In this document: positions 43,006-52,447 of the stretch, in pieces
Position numbering within the stretch: position 1 is the stretch's first letter
Layout: each line of letters opens with the position of its first letter
Source: Bacteroidales bacterium
Lineage (GTDB): Bacteria > Bacteroidota > Bacteroidia > Bacteroidales > UBA12077
Direction of reading: 5' to 3'
NCBI GenBank assembly: GCA_013138975.1
Contig: WTBR01000007.1
Location: 62,001-126,000 of the forward strand
DNA: 64,000 nucleotides
Notes under the pieces: model-generated
What the model was told of the DNA's origin: nothing
The model's input: only the letters and a program-made list of their open reading frames with translations
The model's database searches: none
Translations under genes and position numbers: made by a program

Positions 43006-44763
43006 ATGTACAGAACGCATACCTGTGGAGAATTAAGGATAAGTAATATTAACCAAGAAGTTACTCTAAGTGGCTGGATTCAGACAATAAGAAACCTTGG
43101 CGGAATGACATTTATTACACTTCGTGATAGATATGGATTAACCCAATTGGTTTTCGATGAAAATACTTCAGATGATTTAAAATCTGAGGTAACAAAATTA
43201 GGAAGAGAGTATGTAATTAAAGTTGCTGGGAAAGTTATTGAACGAAGCAGTAAAAACTTGAAAATGCCAACTGGCGAAATTGAAATAATAGTTAATGAAC
43301 TTGTTGTCTTAAATAAGTCTGAGATCCCGCCATTTACTATTGAAGATGAGACAGATGGAGGAGAAGAGTTGAGAATGAAATACAGATATCTTGACTTAAG
43401 AAGAAATCCTGTAAGAGAAAGTTTGAAATTAAGACATAAAATAGGACAGGAGATTCGTAAATTTCTTGATAGTAAGGATTTTATGGAGATTGAAACTCCT
43501 TATTTAATTAAATCATCTCCTGAAGGAGCTCGTGATTTTATTGTTCCTTCCAGAATGAATCCAGGTGAGTTTTACGCTTTACCACAATCCCCTCAAACAT
43601 TTAAGCAATTATTGATGGTGTCTGGATTTGATAAATATTTTCAAATTGTTAAATGCTTTCGCGACGAGGATCTAAGAGCAGACCGTCAACCAGAGTTTAC
43701 GCAAATAGATTGCGAAATGTCTTTTGTTGATCAGGAAGATATTTTAAATACGTTCGAAGGTTTAGCAAAATATTTGTTTTCAGAAATTAAGGGTTTAAAC
43801 TTTGAAGAAAAGTTTCCTAGAATTACATATGATGATGCCATGAAATTTTATGGTTCTGATAAGCCAGACATGAGATTTGATATGAAATTCAAAGAAATTA
43901 CTGAAATTGCTCAAGGAAAAGGTTTTACAGTGTTTGATAGTGTAGAATATATTGGTGGAATTTGCGCAAAAAAATGTGCTGAATATTCTCGAAAACAACT
44001 TGATGCTCTAACAGATTTTGTGCGAAAACCACAAGTAGGAGCAAATGGATTGGTATATGTAAAATACAATGCTGATGGAACTTTTAAATCATCGGTTGAT
44101 AAATTTTTCTCTCAAGATGATTTAAAAATATGGGCTGAAGCAATGAATGCTGTTCCAGGCGATTTATTGCTTGTTTTAGCTGGTAATAGAGATAAAACAC
44201 AAAGTGCTTTAAATGATTTGAGACTTGAAATGGGCGATAGACTTGGGTTAAGAGATAAAGATAAGTTTGCTCCATGCTGGGTTGTTGATTTTCCATTACT
44301 TGAATGGAACGAAGATGATAAGAGATTCTATGCAATGCATCATCCATTTACTTCACCTAAAGTAGAAGATGTTAGTTTATTTGATACTGATCCGGGTAAA
44401 ATGAGAGCCAATGCTTACGACTTTGTTATTAATGGAGTAGAAATTGGTGGAGGATCAATTAGAATATTTGATGCAGAATTACAGCAAAAAATGTTTGCAG
44501 CTCTAGGTATTTTAAAAGAAGAAGCAGAAGAAAAATTTGGATTTTTATTAGACGCATTTAAATTTGGAGCTCCACCTCATGGTGGTATTGCATTTGGATT
44601 TGATCGATGGTGTTCTGTTTTTGGAGGATCTGAATCTATAAGAGATTATATTGCATTCCCAAAGAATAACTCTGGTCGCGATGTTATGATAAATTCTCCT
44701 TCAAAGGTAGAAACAAAGCAATTAGATGAATTAATGCTGAAATTAAAAGAACAAAAAGAATAA
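43006..44763 (+). CDS. aspS: Aspartyl-tRNA synthetase
   Basis: AspS charges tRNA-Asp. The 585-residue bacterial-type protein has an N-terminal OB-fold anticodon-binding domain ([19 protein letters not shown]), class II motif 1 around [20 protein letters not shown], motif 2 in [20 protein letters not shown], a GAD insertion domain (about residues 300-410) and motif 3 in [16 protein letters not shown]. It is monocistronic and followed by a long bidirectional terminator. Confidence 0.98.
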   Translation: MYRTHTCGELRISNINQEVTLSGWIQTIRNLGGMTFITLRDRYGLTQLVFDENTSDDLKSEVTKLGREYVIKVAGKVIERSSKNLKMPTGEIEIIVNELVVLNKSEIPPFTIEDETDGGEELRMKYRYLDLRRNPVRESLKLRHKIGQEIRKFLDSKDFMEIETPYLIKSSPEGARDFIVPSRMNPGEFYALPQSPQTFKQLLMVSGFDKYFQIVKCFRDEDLRADRQPEFTQIDCEMSFVDQEDILNTFEGLAKYLFSEIKGLNFEEKFPRITYDDAMKFYGSDKPDMRFDMKFKEITEIAQGKGFTVFDSVEYIGGICAKKCAEYSRKQLDALTDFVRKPQVGANGLVYVKYNADGTFKSSVDKFFSQDDLKIWAEAMNAVPGDLLLVLAGNRDKTQSALNDLRLEMGDRLGLRDKDKFAPCWVVDFPLLEWNEDDKRFYAMHHPFTSPKVEDVSLFDTDPGKMRANAYDFVINGVEIGGGSIRIFDAELQQKMFAALGILKEEAEEKFGFLLDAFKFGAPPHGGIAFGFDRWCSVFGGSESIRDYIAFPKNNSGRDVMINSPSKVETKQLDELMLKLKEQKE

Positions 44764-44780
44764 AAAAAAGAACAAAAAAA

Positions 44781-44819
44781 AGAGCTCGTCCCGATAACTA
44801 TCGGGACGAGCTCTTTTTT
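44781..44819. terminator. Strong bidirectional terminator after aspS
   Basis: A perfect 16-base stem (AGAGCTCGTCCCGATA and its complement) with an AC loop is flanked by A and T runs. It separates the convergent aspS gene and the gene at 44835-45788. Confidence 0.96.
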
Positions 44820-44834
44820 ATATTGTAAGATAGT

Positions 44835-45788
44835 TTAAATTTTAGTATCGGTTGAGAATTTGTATTTGCCACTTTCATCCCATTGATTAGTACTTCTATT
44901 CCATGTAAATTCTATTTTTTCAGTCATATACCCATCTTCATTGTAGATAGCATTGTCCTTATTGAAATTCATCCACATGCTATTTTGATAATCATACTTT
45001 TTTTCAATATACTCAGTTTGATTTCCAGATCTGTCATAATGCATTTCTAATAATATACCTTCGAGCCATGTTTTATGCCCTTGATTCCATGTATATCTTG
45101 TTTCCATGGTTTTATCGCCTCTCCAGTTATATGCAATTTCGTATTTACCTTCTTTTTTCCAATTTTCAGAAAGCCAAGAATGTGCTACAACAACAGATGG
45201 AGGTGAAAGAGGATTATCAAATTCCATTGTAAATTTTTTATGATTATCCCAGTTTTTAGTTACACCATTGTAAAGTCTTACAATTACAGAGTTTTTATCA
45301 CCATCGTTATTATACTTGATTAAATATTTCATTATATTAAACCACTCATTTGTAGGCTTTTTCCATTGTTGAAAAAGGATCTCTTCTTTTTGTCGACCTT
45401 TATAAGTAGTAATTCTTAATTGTGCATTAATCCAACTATTTGTTGAAGGATCCCAATCTTGTGTAATTTCTTCAATTTCATTGCCTTTTTCATCGTAAGT
45501 GTAATTTAATCTTAAATAATTAGTCCAATTTCTAGATTGACTTTGCCAAGTTTGAACAAAATTTTCAATAGGGTATTGGTTTTTATCAAACAATCTTACT
45601 TCTCTTTGGAAATATTCCCATGTGTTTGAAGTAGTATTAAATTGGAAAGTGTATAAAGTATCTGCACTAGACCAATTCATTTTAGTTTTGTTATCATCAG
45701 GTAATTCTGATTTTGGTTGAGCATTTGTATTTAGAAACATAAATGCCATCAACACGATTCCGATCATTAATTTACTTATTGTTTTCAT
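44835..45788 (-). CDS. Secreted protein with Trp-rich repeats, unknown function
   Basis: The 317-residue protein has a signal peptide (TISKLMIGIVLMAFMFLN, cleavage near NAQ). The mature part consists of about six to seven imperfect repeats of roughly 35-40 residues with the pattern W..STNxW......YDxxGNxxE, for instance DWDPSTNSWINAQ, YTWNQGHKTWLEG and FTWNRSTNQWDES. This YD/RHS-like or DUF3836-like beta-repeat arrangement suggests an extracellular beta-rich structure. No sorting tag is visible. It is monocistronic. Confidence 0.8.
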   Translation of the reverse strand: MKTISKLMIGIVLMAFMFLNTNAQPKSELPDDNKTKMNWSSADTLYTFQFNTTSNTWEYFQREVRLFDKNQYPIENFVQTWQSQSRNWTNYLRLNYTYDEKGNEIEEITQDWDPSTNSWINAQLRITTYKGRQKEEILFQQWKKPTNEWFNIMKYLIKYNNDGDKNSVIVRLYNGVTKNWDNHKKFTMEFDNPLSPPSVVVAHSWLSENWKKEGKYEIAYNWRGDKTMETRYTWNQGHKTWLEGILLEMHYDRSGNQTEYIEKKYDYQNSMWMNFNKDNAIYNEDGYMTEKIEFTWNRSTNQWDESGKYKFSTDTKI

Positions 45789-45900
45789 AATTTTAGTATT
45801 TAAGATTTATTTTATTTTTAGTTTCTACATTAAAGATAAATTAATCTTAATATACCCTATGTTAATTTTTAAATCAGTGAGACTATGATTTTGTAATCAC

Positions 45901-46034
45901 AATCATCTAGTCGAACTGATCCCGAGCGGTAGTCGAGGGATCTCAAGGCTTATATTCCCCACACCTTGGTGCGTATGGAAAATAAAATATTCCATTGAGA
46001 TACCTCGTCAGCTTGCTGCGAGGAGTTTCATTTT
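45901..46034. repeat. Interspersed repeat, copy A (ATCCCGAGCGG type)
   Basis: This copy and the one at 52261-52407 share an ordered set of blocks: CTAGT.GAA, GATCCCGAGCGG, GTCGA/GCGAGGGATCTC, ATATTCC, and GCTTGC.GCGAGG. The unit is locally GC-rich compared with its surroundings. It fills most of the 318-base gap between the Trp-repeat gene and the permease gene; nothing else is seen in that gap. Confidence 0.8.
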
Positions 46035-46106
46035 AAAGATAATCAGTAAGTAAAATAAAAGAGCAACGATGTTTGCAGCTCTTTTATATTAAAACAAAAT
46101 TTATTC

Positions 46107-48485
46107 TTATTCATACCTTAATGAATCTGCGGGCTTGCTTCTTGATGCTTTAAACGATTGGTAAAATACAGTAATTAAAGCAATGAAAATAGAAAGAATT
46201 GCAGCTAAAATATAAATATCAGGAGTAATTTTAATTTTATATGCAAAAGTTTGTAACCATTTATTCATGCCATAAGTTGCAATAGGTATTGCAATTATAT
46301 TTGCAATTAATACCCATTTTATAAATTCTTTCGAAATCATAAAAATGATTTTAGAAACAGAGGAACCAAGCGCTTTTCTAATCCCAATTTCCTTTGTTCT
46401 GCTTTCGGCAATATATGCCGCAAGACCCAATAGACCTAACATTGCTATTATAATTGCTATTATGGAAAAGTACGTAAAGAATTTCCCTAATCGTTTATCA
46501 GATTTGTATAAATTATCAATATGATCATCAATAAATCTATACTCAAATGGGATATCACCAGAAAACTCTTTAAATACGGTTTCTACTATTTCCAGAGCTT
46601 GAGTAGTTGTTCCTTCTTGAATTTTTATATTTATATTATAATGCCAGTCTTCATTCCAAACTAGTCCTTGTGGCCCAATTGCTTCGTGAAGAGATCTAAA
46701 GTTGAAACTTTTTACAACACCAATAACTTCACAATCCTTGCTTGGCAAAGCCGTGAAATACCAACTATCTCTATGGAAGATTGTTTCTGCCGTTTCTCCA
46801 AGTTTTAATCCCCCGGCTTTAACAGCTTCCTCGTTTAAAATTATTTTTTGCTTAGTATCAGTAGTATTATCAAAAGAAAAATTTCTACCTTCAATAATTT
46901 CTATCTCGAATTGTTCAATAAATTCTGGATCAATCGAATGCAATTGAATAGAAGTTCTTTCACCATCGCTATTGAAATCAAAAGATTCTGTATTTCCCAT
47001 TGAACCAATTATTCCTGCACTAAATGAGATAGATTCTATTTCAGGATAGTTTAAAAGTGCTTGTTTAAAAGCTTCTTTATTTTCCTTTAATTTACTATTT
47101 AGACCAATAGCTATAGTATTTTCTTTACTAAAGCCCATATCTTTTTCTCGTAAATAATTTATTTGCTTTTGGACAGTAATTGTTGAAATAATAAGTGCTA
47201 CAGAAATAGTAAATTGAATTACAATAAGGATTCTCCTAAATATAGCAGCACTTTTACCTTTTGTTTTTTCACCCTTTAATACTTTTATAGGATTGAATGC
47301 AGTTAGATAGAACGCTGGATAAATACCTGCAATAAATCCAATAAATAGTATTCCTATTATCGAAATTAAAACGAAATTCAAATTAAAAACAGTTAGAAAG
47401 TATAGCTCTTTTTGGATAAGATTATTAAAAAATGGCAATAGAGCTTGAACTAAGGTAATAGCAATTAAAAAGGAAATAAATGTTATTAAAATGGATTCTG
47501 ATAAAAATTGAAAGACAAGTTGTCTTTTAAACCCTCCATGGACTTTACGTATTCCAACTTCAGTTGCTCTGTTTGACGCTTTAGCAGTAGTTAAATTTAT
47601 AAAGTTGATACAAGCAATAAAAATTATAAAAATGCCGATTGCAAAAAACAATTTTACTGTATTTTTATTTCCATGTTGAAAGCCTTCTTTTGAATGGTCG
47701 GCAAAATAAACATCTTTTAGTGGTCGTAAAGTAATTAATGGATTTTCCCAGTCAGGCCATCTTTCTAAAAATTTACCCACAAGTTTTTTTGCTAAGTTTT
47801 TTGTGTCAACTGAGCCAGAGATTAGGAAATAGGTTGGAAATTGCCAGGTGCCATAGCTTCTAAGGAATTCTCGATCAACTTTATTTAGATCGTTCATATA
47901 AGCTAATATATTAAATGGGATTAATGCCCCAGTTTGTATGTGAAAGTTAGGAAACTCTTTAATAACTCCCGTTACAACAAATTCATGTTCATTTATTTTT
48001 AGAATTTGATTGATAGGATCAATATCACCAAAAATATTTTTTGCATTTTTTTCAGTTAATACTATTGAGTTAGCTACTTCAAATGCAGTTTTTGGATCTC
48101 CATTTACAAATTCAGTGGTAAAAACATCAAAAAATGAGGAATCTGCAATCATAACATTGGGTATTCTAAAGGATGTTGTTTCATACTGAAAAGTTTGACT
48201 GCCCCACAACCTAAATCTTACAACTTTTTCTATATCAGGAAACCAATCTTGAGCATCAAGCCCTGCAGCTGAAGGTAAATGAACATTTTCAGCATCGCCA
48301 AATTCAAATCGGTATATTCTTTCAATATTAGTATTGAATTTATCATAAGAATATTCGTTCCTAACATATAGTATAATTAGAATAAAAAGTGCTATTCCAA
48401 AAGATAAGCCTATAAAGTTTATTAAAGAATATCCAAGATTTCGGGAAATATTCCTAATGGCTGTTATTAAATAATTTTTTATCAT
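46107..48485 (-). CDS. ABC transporter permease, MacB/FtsX type (two FtsX domains)
   Basis: This 792-residue protein has the MacB-periplasmic-core plus FtsX layout twice: a helix near residue 20 (SLINFIGLSFGIALFILIILY), a periplasmic domain with IVLTEKNAKNIFGD, three helices around 280-390 (TVKLFFAIGIFIIFIACINF, ATEVGIRKVHGG), a second core, then a terminal set with GLAAYIAESRTKEIGIRKAL. Such proteins act as mechanotransmission permeases with a separate ATPase, which is not in the window. The gene is divergent from an NtrC-type regulator. The upstream region holds a -24-like element and a palindrome, suggesting sigma-54 control by that regulator. Confidence 0.93.
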   Translation of the reverse strand: MIKNYLITAIRNISRNLGYSLINFIGLSFGIALFILIILYVRNEYSYDKFNTNIERIYRFEFGDAENVHLPSAAGLDAQDWFPDIEKVVRFRLWGSQTFQYETTSFRIPNVMIADSSFFDVFTTEFVNGDPKTAFEVANSIVLTEKNAKNIFGDIDPINQILKINEHEFVVTGVIKEFPNFHIQTGALIPFNILAYMNDLNKVDREFLRSYGTWQFPTYFLISGSVDTKNLAKKLVGKFLERWPDWENPLITLRPLKDVYFADHSKEGFQHGNKNTVKLFFAIGIFIIFIACINFINLTTAKASNRATEVGIRKVHGGFKRQLVFQFLSESILITFISFLIAITLVQALLPFFNNLIQKELYFLTVFNLNFVLISIIGILFIGFIAGIYPAFYLTAFNPIKVLKGEKTKGKSAAIFRRILIVIQFTISVALIISTITVQKQINYLREKDMGFSKENTIAIGLNSKLKENKEAFKQALLNYPEIESISFSAGIIGSMGNTESFDFNSDGERTSIQLHSIDPEFIEQFEIEIIEGRNFSFDNTTDTKQKIILNEEAVKAGGLKLGETAETIFHRDSWYFTALPSKDCEVIGVVKSFNFRSLHEAIGPQGLVWNEDWHYNINIKIQEGTTTQALEIVETVFKEFSGDIPFEYRFIDDHIDNLYKSDKRLGKFFTYFSIIAIIIAMLGLLGLAAYIAESRTKEIGIRKALGSSVSKIIFMISKEFIKWVLIANIIAIPIATYGMNKWLQTFAYKIKITPDIYILAAILSIFIALITVFYQSFKASRSKPADSLRYE

Positions 48486-48495
48486 TTTAAATAAT

Positions 48496-48519
48496 TTAGT
48501 TCTATTTTGTTAGAACTAA
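48496..48519. promoter_or_regulatory. Perfect 9-bp inverted repeat at the permease start region
   Basis: TTAGTTCTA (48496-48504) and TAGAACTAA (48511-48519) are perfectly complementary with a six-base gap. The site lies 11 bases upstream of the permease start codon, near the expected transcription start, and may be an operator or leader hairpin. Confidence 0.6.
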
Positions 48520-48536
48520 TGTTAAAATTGTGCCAA
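48519..48536 (-). promoter_or_regulatory. Possible sigma-54 promoter for the permease gene
   Basis: On the minus strand TTGGCAC (48530-48536) matches the -24 half of the sigma-54 consensus. The -12 half is poor (TAAC where TTGC is expected). Its distance to the permease start (about 45 bases) and the neighbouring NtrC-family gene are the reasons to list it. Confidence 0.4.
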
Positions 48537-48600
48537 TGTACATATTAGTCAGTAAATCAGACATGAATGATGTATTGTTAAAATATTTTACACAAAGATT

Positions 48601-48638
48601 GTATCATTTTGGCACAAAAGTTTGTGTCATAATGATAC
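48601..48638. promoter_or_regulatory. 38-bp palindrome, candidate enhancer/operator
   Basis: GTATCATT (48601-48608) and AATGATAC (48631-48638) frame a near-perfect dyad in which 16 of 19 base pairs are symmetric. The inner half is GGCACAAA / TTTGTGTC. It lies about 70-100 bases from the putative -24 element of the permease promoter and about 290 bases before the regulator gene, a position typical for NtrC-type enhancer sites. Confidence 0.7.
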
Positions 48639-48665
48639 GATTCTTACTTTTGAATATCTAAGTTA

Positions 48666-48912
48666 TACTAATTAAATATCAAAATGATTTATAAATAATT
48701 TGAATTATTTTTTGCTTAGATTTAGTAGGTCGTGCCACGGATTTTATAATTATTAAGCAAATCAGGAATGGTTGTTATGCAGTAATAAAAGGCTTTACTC
48801 TTTCTAGGGAGCATCCGTTGAACGACTATTTAAATTTGAATTGTATTTTGAAGAAATTATAAGTAAAAAAGAAACGAATTATATAAGTTATTTTGGTGTT
48901 TAATTAGTATTA
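48666..48912 (+). repeat. Dispersed repeat flanking the regulator-kinase pair, copy 1
   Basis: The left block (48666-48720) and right block (48846-48912) recur at 51630-51685 and 51726-51794 with high similarity, in the same orientation. The middle differs: this copy has a longer, unrelated centre with GTCGTGCCACGGATTTT. The right end stops 14 bases before the regulator start codon, so the repeat supplies its leader. Confidence 0.88.
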
Positions 48913-48926
48913 ATAAAAGAATTACA

Positions 48927-50294
48927 ATGAGTAAAATACAAGGCAGAATTTTAGTTGTTGACGATGATAAAGATGTGCTAACAACTGCACGAATGGTGTT
49001 AAAGCAAAAATTCACAGATGTTGTTGTTGAGAATAATCCAAAAAATATTCCCGGTTACTTAAATAATGAAGATTTTGATGTAATAATTCTGGATATGAAT
49101 TTTAAACCCGGACTTACCAGTGGAGAAGAAGGAATTTTCTGGTTGAAAAAGATTATAAGTTTTGATTCAAATATTAGTGTTGTAATGAATACTGCTTATG
49201 GTGATATTCAAATTGCAGTGGAAGCGATGAAACAGGGAGCATCAGAATTTATTGTAAAACCTTGGGGGAGCGAAAAATTATTAGCAACAGTTGAAGCGGT
49301 GTTTAATTTAAGTAAATCAAAAAAACGAGTAAATAAATTGCAGCATACGCAAGAGATTTTAAGTCAAGAAATAAATAAAGATTACACAGAAATAATTAGT
49401 GAATCGAAATCAATGCAAGCCGTTTTTACTGCAATAAATAAAGTTTCCGGAACCGATGCAAATGTATTAATTCTTGGAGAAAATGGAACAGGAAAGGAGC
49501 TGGTTGCAAGGGCTATACATCGGAAATCGGATAGGCAAAATATGTCCTTTATTAATGTTGACTTAGGCGCTATTTCTCAAACTTTATTTGAATCCGAACT
49601 TTTTGGTCATACAAAAGGCGCTTTCACCGATGCAAAAGAGGATAAGCCGGGGAGATTTGAGATCGCTTCTGACGGAACCTTGTTTCTGGACGAGATTGGA
49701 AACTTGTCATTAAATCTTCAATCAAAATTATTATCGGTAATTCAAAATAGATATATTAATAGAGTTGGGTCTAATAAAAATATTGATATTAATATTAGAC
49801 TGATTTGTGCTACAAATAAAGATCTATATAAAATGGTTGAAGATGGAGAGTTTCGACAAGATTTACTTTATCGAATAAATACAGTTGAAATTAACTTACC
49901 TCCACTCAGAAATAGAAAAGAAGATATTTCTTTATTAAGCTCTAAATTTTTAAAGAAATTTTCAAATAAATATAATAAATCTACTTTGAAAATATCCGAT
50001 AAAGCAAATCGTGCACTAGTAGATTATAAGTGGCCCGGGAATATTAGAGAACTTCAACATATAGTTGAAAGAGCTGTAATTATGACAGAAGACAAAATAA
50101 TTACAGAAAATGATTTTTCTTTAAAAAAGAATTATACTGATAATATTCCGGATTCATTAAATGTTGAAGGGCTTGAAAAAAAAGCTATTCAAGGTGCTAT
50201 TCAGAAGTATAATGGGAATTTTACAAAGGCTGCAGATGAGCTAGGATGGGGAAGAAGCACATTGTATCGAAAAATGAAAAAATATGGTATTTAA
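48927..50294 (+). CDS. Sigma-54-dependent response regulator (NtrC/AtoC family)
   Basis: The 455-residue regulator has a receiver domain (VVDDDKDVL; phosphoacceptor Asp56 in VIILDMNF; switch Lys in FIVKPWGSEKL), an AAA+ sigma-54 activator domain (Walker A ILGENGTGKELVARAIH, L1 loop FGHTKGAFTDAKEDKPG, Walker B GTLFLDEIGNLSL, the RLICATNKDL segment) and a C-terminal Fis-type helix-turn-helix (NFTKAADELGWGRSTLYRKM). The L1 loop has GAFTDA instead of the textbook GAFTGA, a variant often seen in this phylum. It overlaps the kinase gene by 11 bases. Likely targets include the divergent permease gene. Confidence 0.96.
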   Translation: MSKIQGRILVVDDDKDVLTTARMVLKQKFTDVVVENNPKNIPGYLNNEDFDVIILDMNFKPGLTSGEEGIFWLKKIISFDSNISVVMNTAYGDIQIAVEAMKQGASEFIVKPWGSEKLLATVEAVFNLSKSKKRVNKLQHTQEILSQEINKDYTEIISESKSMQAVFTAINKVSGTDANVLILGENGTGKELVARAIHRKSDRQNMSFINVDLGAISQTLFESELFGHTKGAFTDAKEDKPGRFEIASDGTLFLDEIGNLSLNLQSKLLSVIQNRYINRVGSNKNIDINIRLICATNKDLYKMVEDGEFRQDLLYRINTVEINLPPLRNRKEDISLLSSKFLKKFSNKYNKSTLKISDKANRALVDYKWPGNIRELQHIVERAVIMTEDKIITENDFSLKKNYTDNIPDSLNVEGLEKKAIQGAIQKYNGNFTKAADELGWGRSTLYRKMKKYGI

Positions 50295-51624
50295 GAGATT
50301 CAGATATTTGGCAATATTATATTTAGCAGCAATAGTATTGTTGACCGGATTAGGGGTATACGTTCTATTTAATACATATTTCTGGTTAACATCTACATGG
50401 ATTTTTATTACAGATATAACTATTATTATCTTCTTCTTAAATTTTATAAGAAAAGAACATCGAAGGCTGTCTCATTTTTTAGTATCAATCAATCAAGACG
50501 ATTTTGCAACTCCCTTTACAAAAGAATATCAGGATATTGATTTTAACGAAGCATTTGATAAATTATCAAAAGTAATAATTTCTTTGCGTGATGAGGCACA
50601 AGTAAACTATCAGTATTTGCAAACTATTGTTAATCAGATTGATGTTGCGGTAATATGTTTTGACGAATCCAATAAAATAATTTTATCGAACGATTCCTCA
50701 AAGAAGTTATTTAACAAAAATGTTTTGAGAGATATTAATTCTCTTGAGCTTTCCTATGATGATTTACCTCAAATTTTATTAAGGTTAAAGCCAAATGAGA
50801 AAAAATTGATAAAATTTAATTTGAATGGAGAGTTGTTTAATTATTCAGTTCAAGTTGCAGAGTTTAAATTGCAGGAAGAACATTTTAGGCTAATCTCTTT
50901 TCAAAATGTACAAAGCGAATTAGAACAAAAAGAATTAGAATCGTGGCAAAAATTAACAAGAGTAATGTCGCATGAGATTATGAATTCAGTAATTCCTATA
51001 TCAAACCTTTCAGGCTTAGTTTATAAAAAATTATATGATGAGAATAATCAGTTCGTTGAGAACCTGGATTATGAGCAAAAACAAGATGTAAATGAAAGTT
51101 TAAAAACGATAGAAGCAAGAAGTAAAGGGCTGGTAAATTTCGTTGAAGCTACCCGGAATTTTACAAAAATGCCAAAGCCTGAATTAGAAAAATTAAATGT
51201 AAAATACATCATTAGCAGGGTTGTCACGTTATTAAAGCCTAAGATTCATGAATCTGAAATTGATTTTCAATTGAAAATAGAATCTGATGATTTAGAAATA
51301 ATAGCAGATAAATCATTAATAGAACAGGCTTTTATTAATTTGATATTAAATGCCATAGACGCTGTTCAAGAAACAGAAAATCCGAGTTTAAATATTGAAG
51401 TTCAAAGAAATAATAAAAATCATATTCTGGTTTCTTTTCAAGACAATGGTAAAGGAATTTCTGAGAATGATATTGAGAATATTTTCATTCCATTCTTTAC
51501 TACAAAGCATAAAGGATCAGGAATTGGACTAAGCATTACAAAACAAATAATGTTTCTGCATAAAGGAAACATAGCAGTAAAGTCAGAGTCTGGAATTGGA
51601 ACAAAATTTATACTTACTTTCTAA
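50284..51624 (+). CDS. Sensor histidine kinase paired with the NtrC-type regulator
   Basis: The 446-residue kinase has two N-terminal helices close together (about residues 8-28 and 33-54) with almost no periplasmic loop, a PAS-like region (about 105-215), and a NtrB-type kinase core. The H-box is VMSHEIMNSVIPIS (His230), the N-box AFINLILNAIDAVQE, G1 FQDNGKGISENDI and G2 GSGIGLSITKQIMFLHKG. The lack of a periplasmic sensor suggests membrane or cytoplasmic sensing. Its start lies inside the regulator gene, so translation is probably coupled. Confidence 0.95.
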   Translation: MVFKRFRYLAILYLAAIVLLTGLGVYVLFNTYFWLTSTWIFITDITIIIFFLNFIRKEHRRLSHFLVSINQDDFATPFTKEYQDIDFNEAFDKLSKVIISLRDEAQVNYQYLQTIVNQIDVAVICFDESNKIILSNDSSKKLFNKNVLRDINSLELSYDDLPQILLRLKPNEKKLIKFNLNGELFNYSVQVAEFKLQEEHFRLISFQNVQSELEQKELESWQKLTRVMSHEIMNSVIPISNLSGLVYKKLYDENNQFVENLDYEQKQDVNESLKTIEARSKGLVNFVEATRNFTKMPKPELEKLNVKYIISRVVTLLKPKIHESEIDFQLKIESDDLEIIADKSLIEQAFINLILNAIDAVQETENPSLNIEVQRNNKNHILVSFQDNGKGISENDIENIFIPFFTTKHKGSGIGLSITKQIMFLHKGNIAVKSESGIGTKFILTF

Positions 51625-51629
51625 GAATT

Positions 51630-51794
51630 ATATCAATTAAATTTCAAAATGAACTATAAATAATTTGAATTATTTTTTGCTTAGATGATTCAAAAAATAC
51701 AAGCATAGTCGTAGCTATGGTTTTATTTTTTGAAGAAATATAAGTGAAAAAGAAACGAATTACATCGGTTATTTTGGTGTTTAACAGGTATTAA
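51630..51794 (+). repeat. Dispersed repeat flanking the regulator-kinase pair, copy 2
   Basis: The left (51630-51685) and right (51726-51794) blocks match copy 1 at 48666-48912. The centre here is a short palindrome (TCAAAAAATACAAGCATAG and its near complement, with GTCGTAGC in the loop). It begins six bases after the kinase stop codon. Confidence 0.88.
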
Positions 51795-51917
51795 ATGTTA
51801 ATATCATTTGGTCGTTGAAAGCTTTAACTAAAATTGTTGAAAAACTTGACTTAAATCATTTGAACTATCTTATGTAATGATGTTATTTTGCAGCATAAAT
51901 AATTCAATTAATATTTT

Positions 51918-52226
51918 ATGGTAACAGTTGATCAAATTGAAAATAGCTACTTTGTCTCATTTAATAGTATGACTAAGTTGAACATATTAAATTCAAAGGA
52001 TGTTGAGTCACAGTTATTACCATTGGTAAGTCAATCGGATTCGAAGCTGACACTTGATTTTACAGGAATAAAGTTTATTGATAGCTCAGGCTTTGAAACT
52101 TTATTGAGTTTATATAAAGTTGCAAAGACAAATGAATCTAATTTGAATTTAACAAACCTTTCAGATGAATTACTTGAGTTGGTTAAACTTGTTAAATTAG
52201 ATACAGTTTTTCAATTAATACAGTGA
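51918..52226 (+). CDS. STAS-domain protein (anti-sigma-factor-antagonist-like)
   Basis: The 102-residue protein is a single STAS domain. The strand SKLTLDFTGIKFIDSSGFETLLSLYK contains the D-S-S-G motif with the Ser that is phosphorylated in SpoIIAA-type proteins, and a typical C-terminal stretch LLELVKLVKLDTVFQLI follows. Such proteins take part in partner-switching or bind membrane transporters. No kinase of the SpoIIAB/RsbW type is adjacent. The gene is isolated between a dispersed repeat and a second repeat element. Confidence 0.85.
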   Translation: MVTVDQIENSYFVSFNSMTKLNILNSKDVESQLLPLVSQSDSKLTLDFTGIKFIDSSGFETLLSLYKVAKTNESNLNLTNLSDELLELVKLVKLDTVFQLIQ

Positions 52227-52260
52227 AACTATAATTTCAGGAACGATAGTGAACTGAAAG

Positions 52261-52407
52261 TATCTAGTTGAATAGATCCCGAGCGGGCTCCACTGAGCTA
52301 GTCGAAGTGAAGGCGAGGGATCTCTTGGATCATATTCCTCGCCCTTAGGGGCGAATTAAAAGAAACTTTTGTTGAAATCCTGCCTGCTTGCAGCGAGGTA
52401 GTTTATT
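52261..52407. repeat. Interspersed repeat, copy B (ATCCCGAGCGG type)
   Basis: This copy shares ordered blocks with copy A at 45901-46034 and contains an extra internal segment with CACTGAGCTAGTCGAAGTGA, itself a small palindrome. It fills most of the gap between the STAS gene and miaB. Confidence 0.8.
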
Positions 52408-52447
52408 TAAAAATTACGTGTTAAATTTTAACCTGATTTAATTAATT

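Larger units (their letters stand above)
48486..48926. other. 441-base divergent regulatory region
   Basis: The gap between the permease and the NtrC-type regulator holds, in order, a hairpin (48496-48519), a minus-strand TTGGCAC element (48530-48536), a 38-bp palindrome (48601-48638) and a dispersed repeat (48666-48912). No coding frame is seen. Confidence 0.8.
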
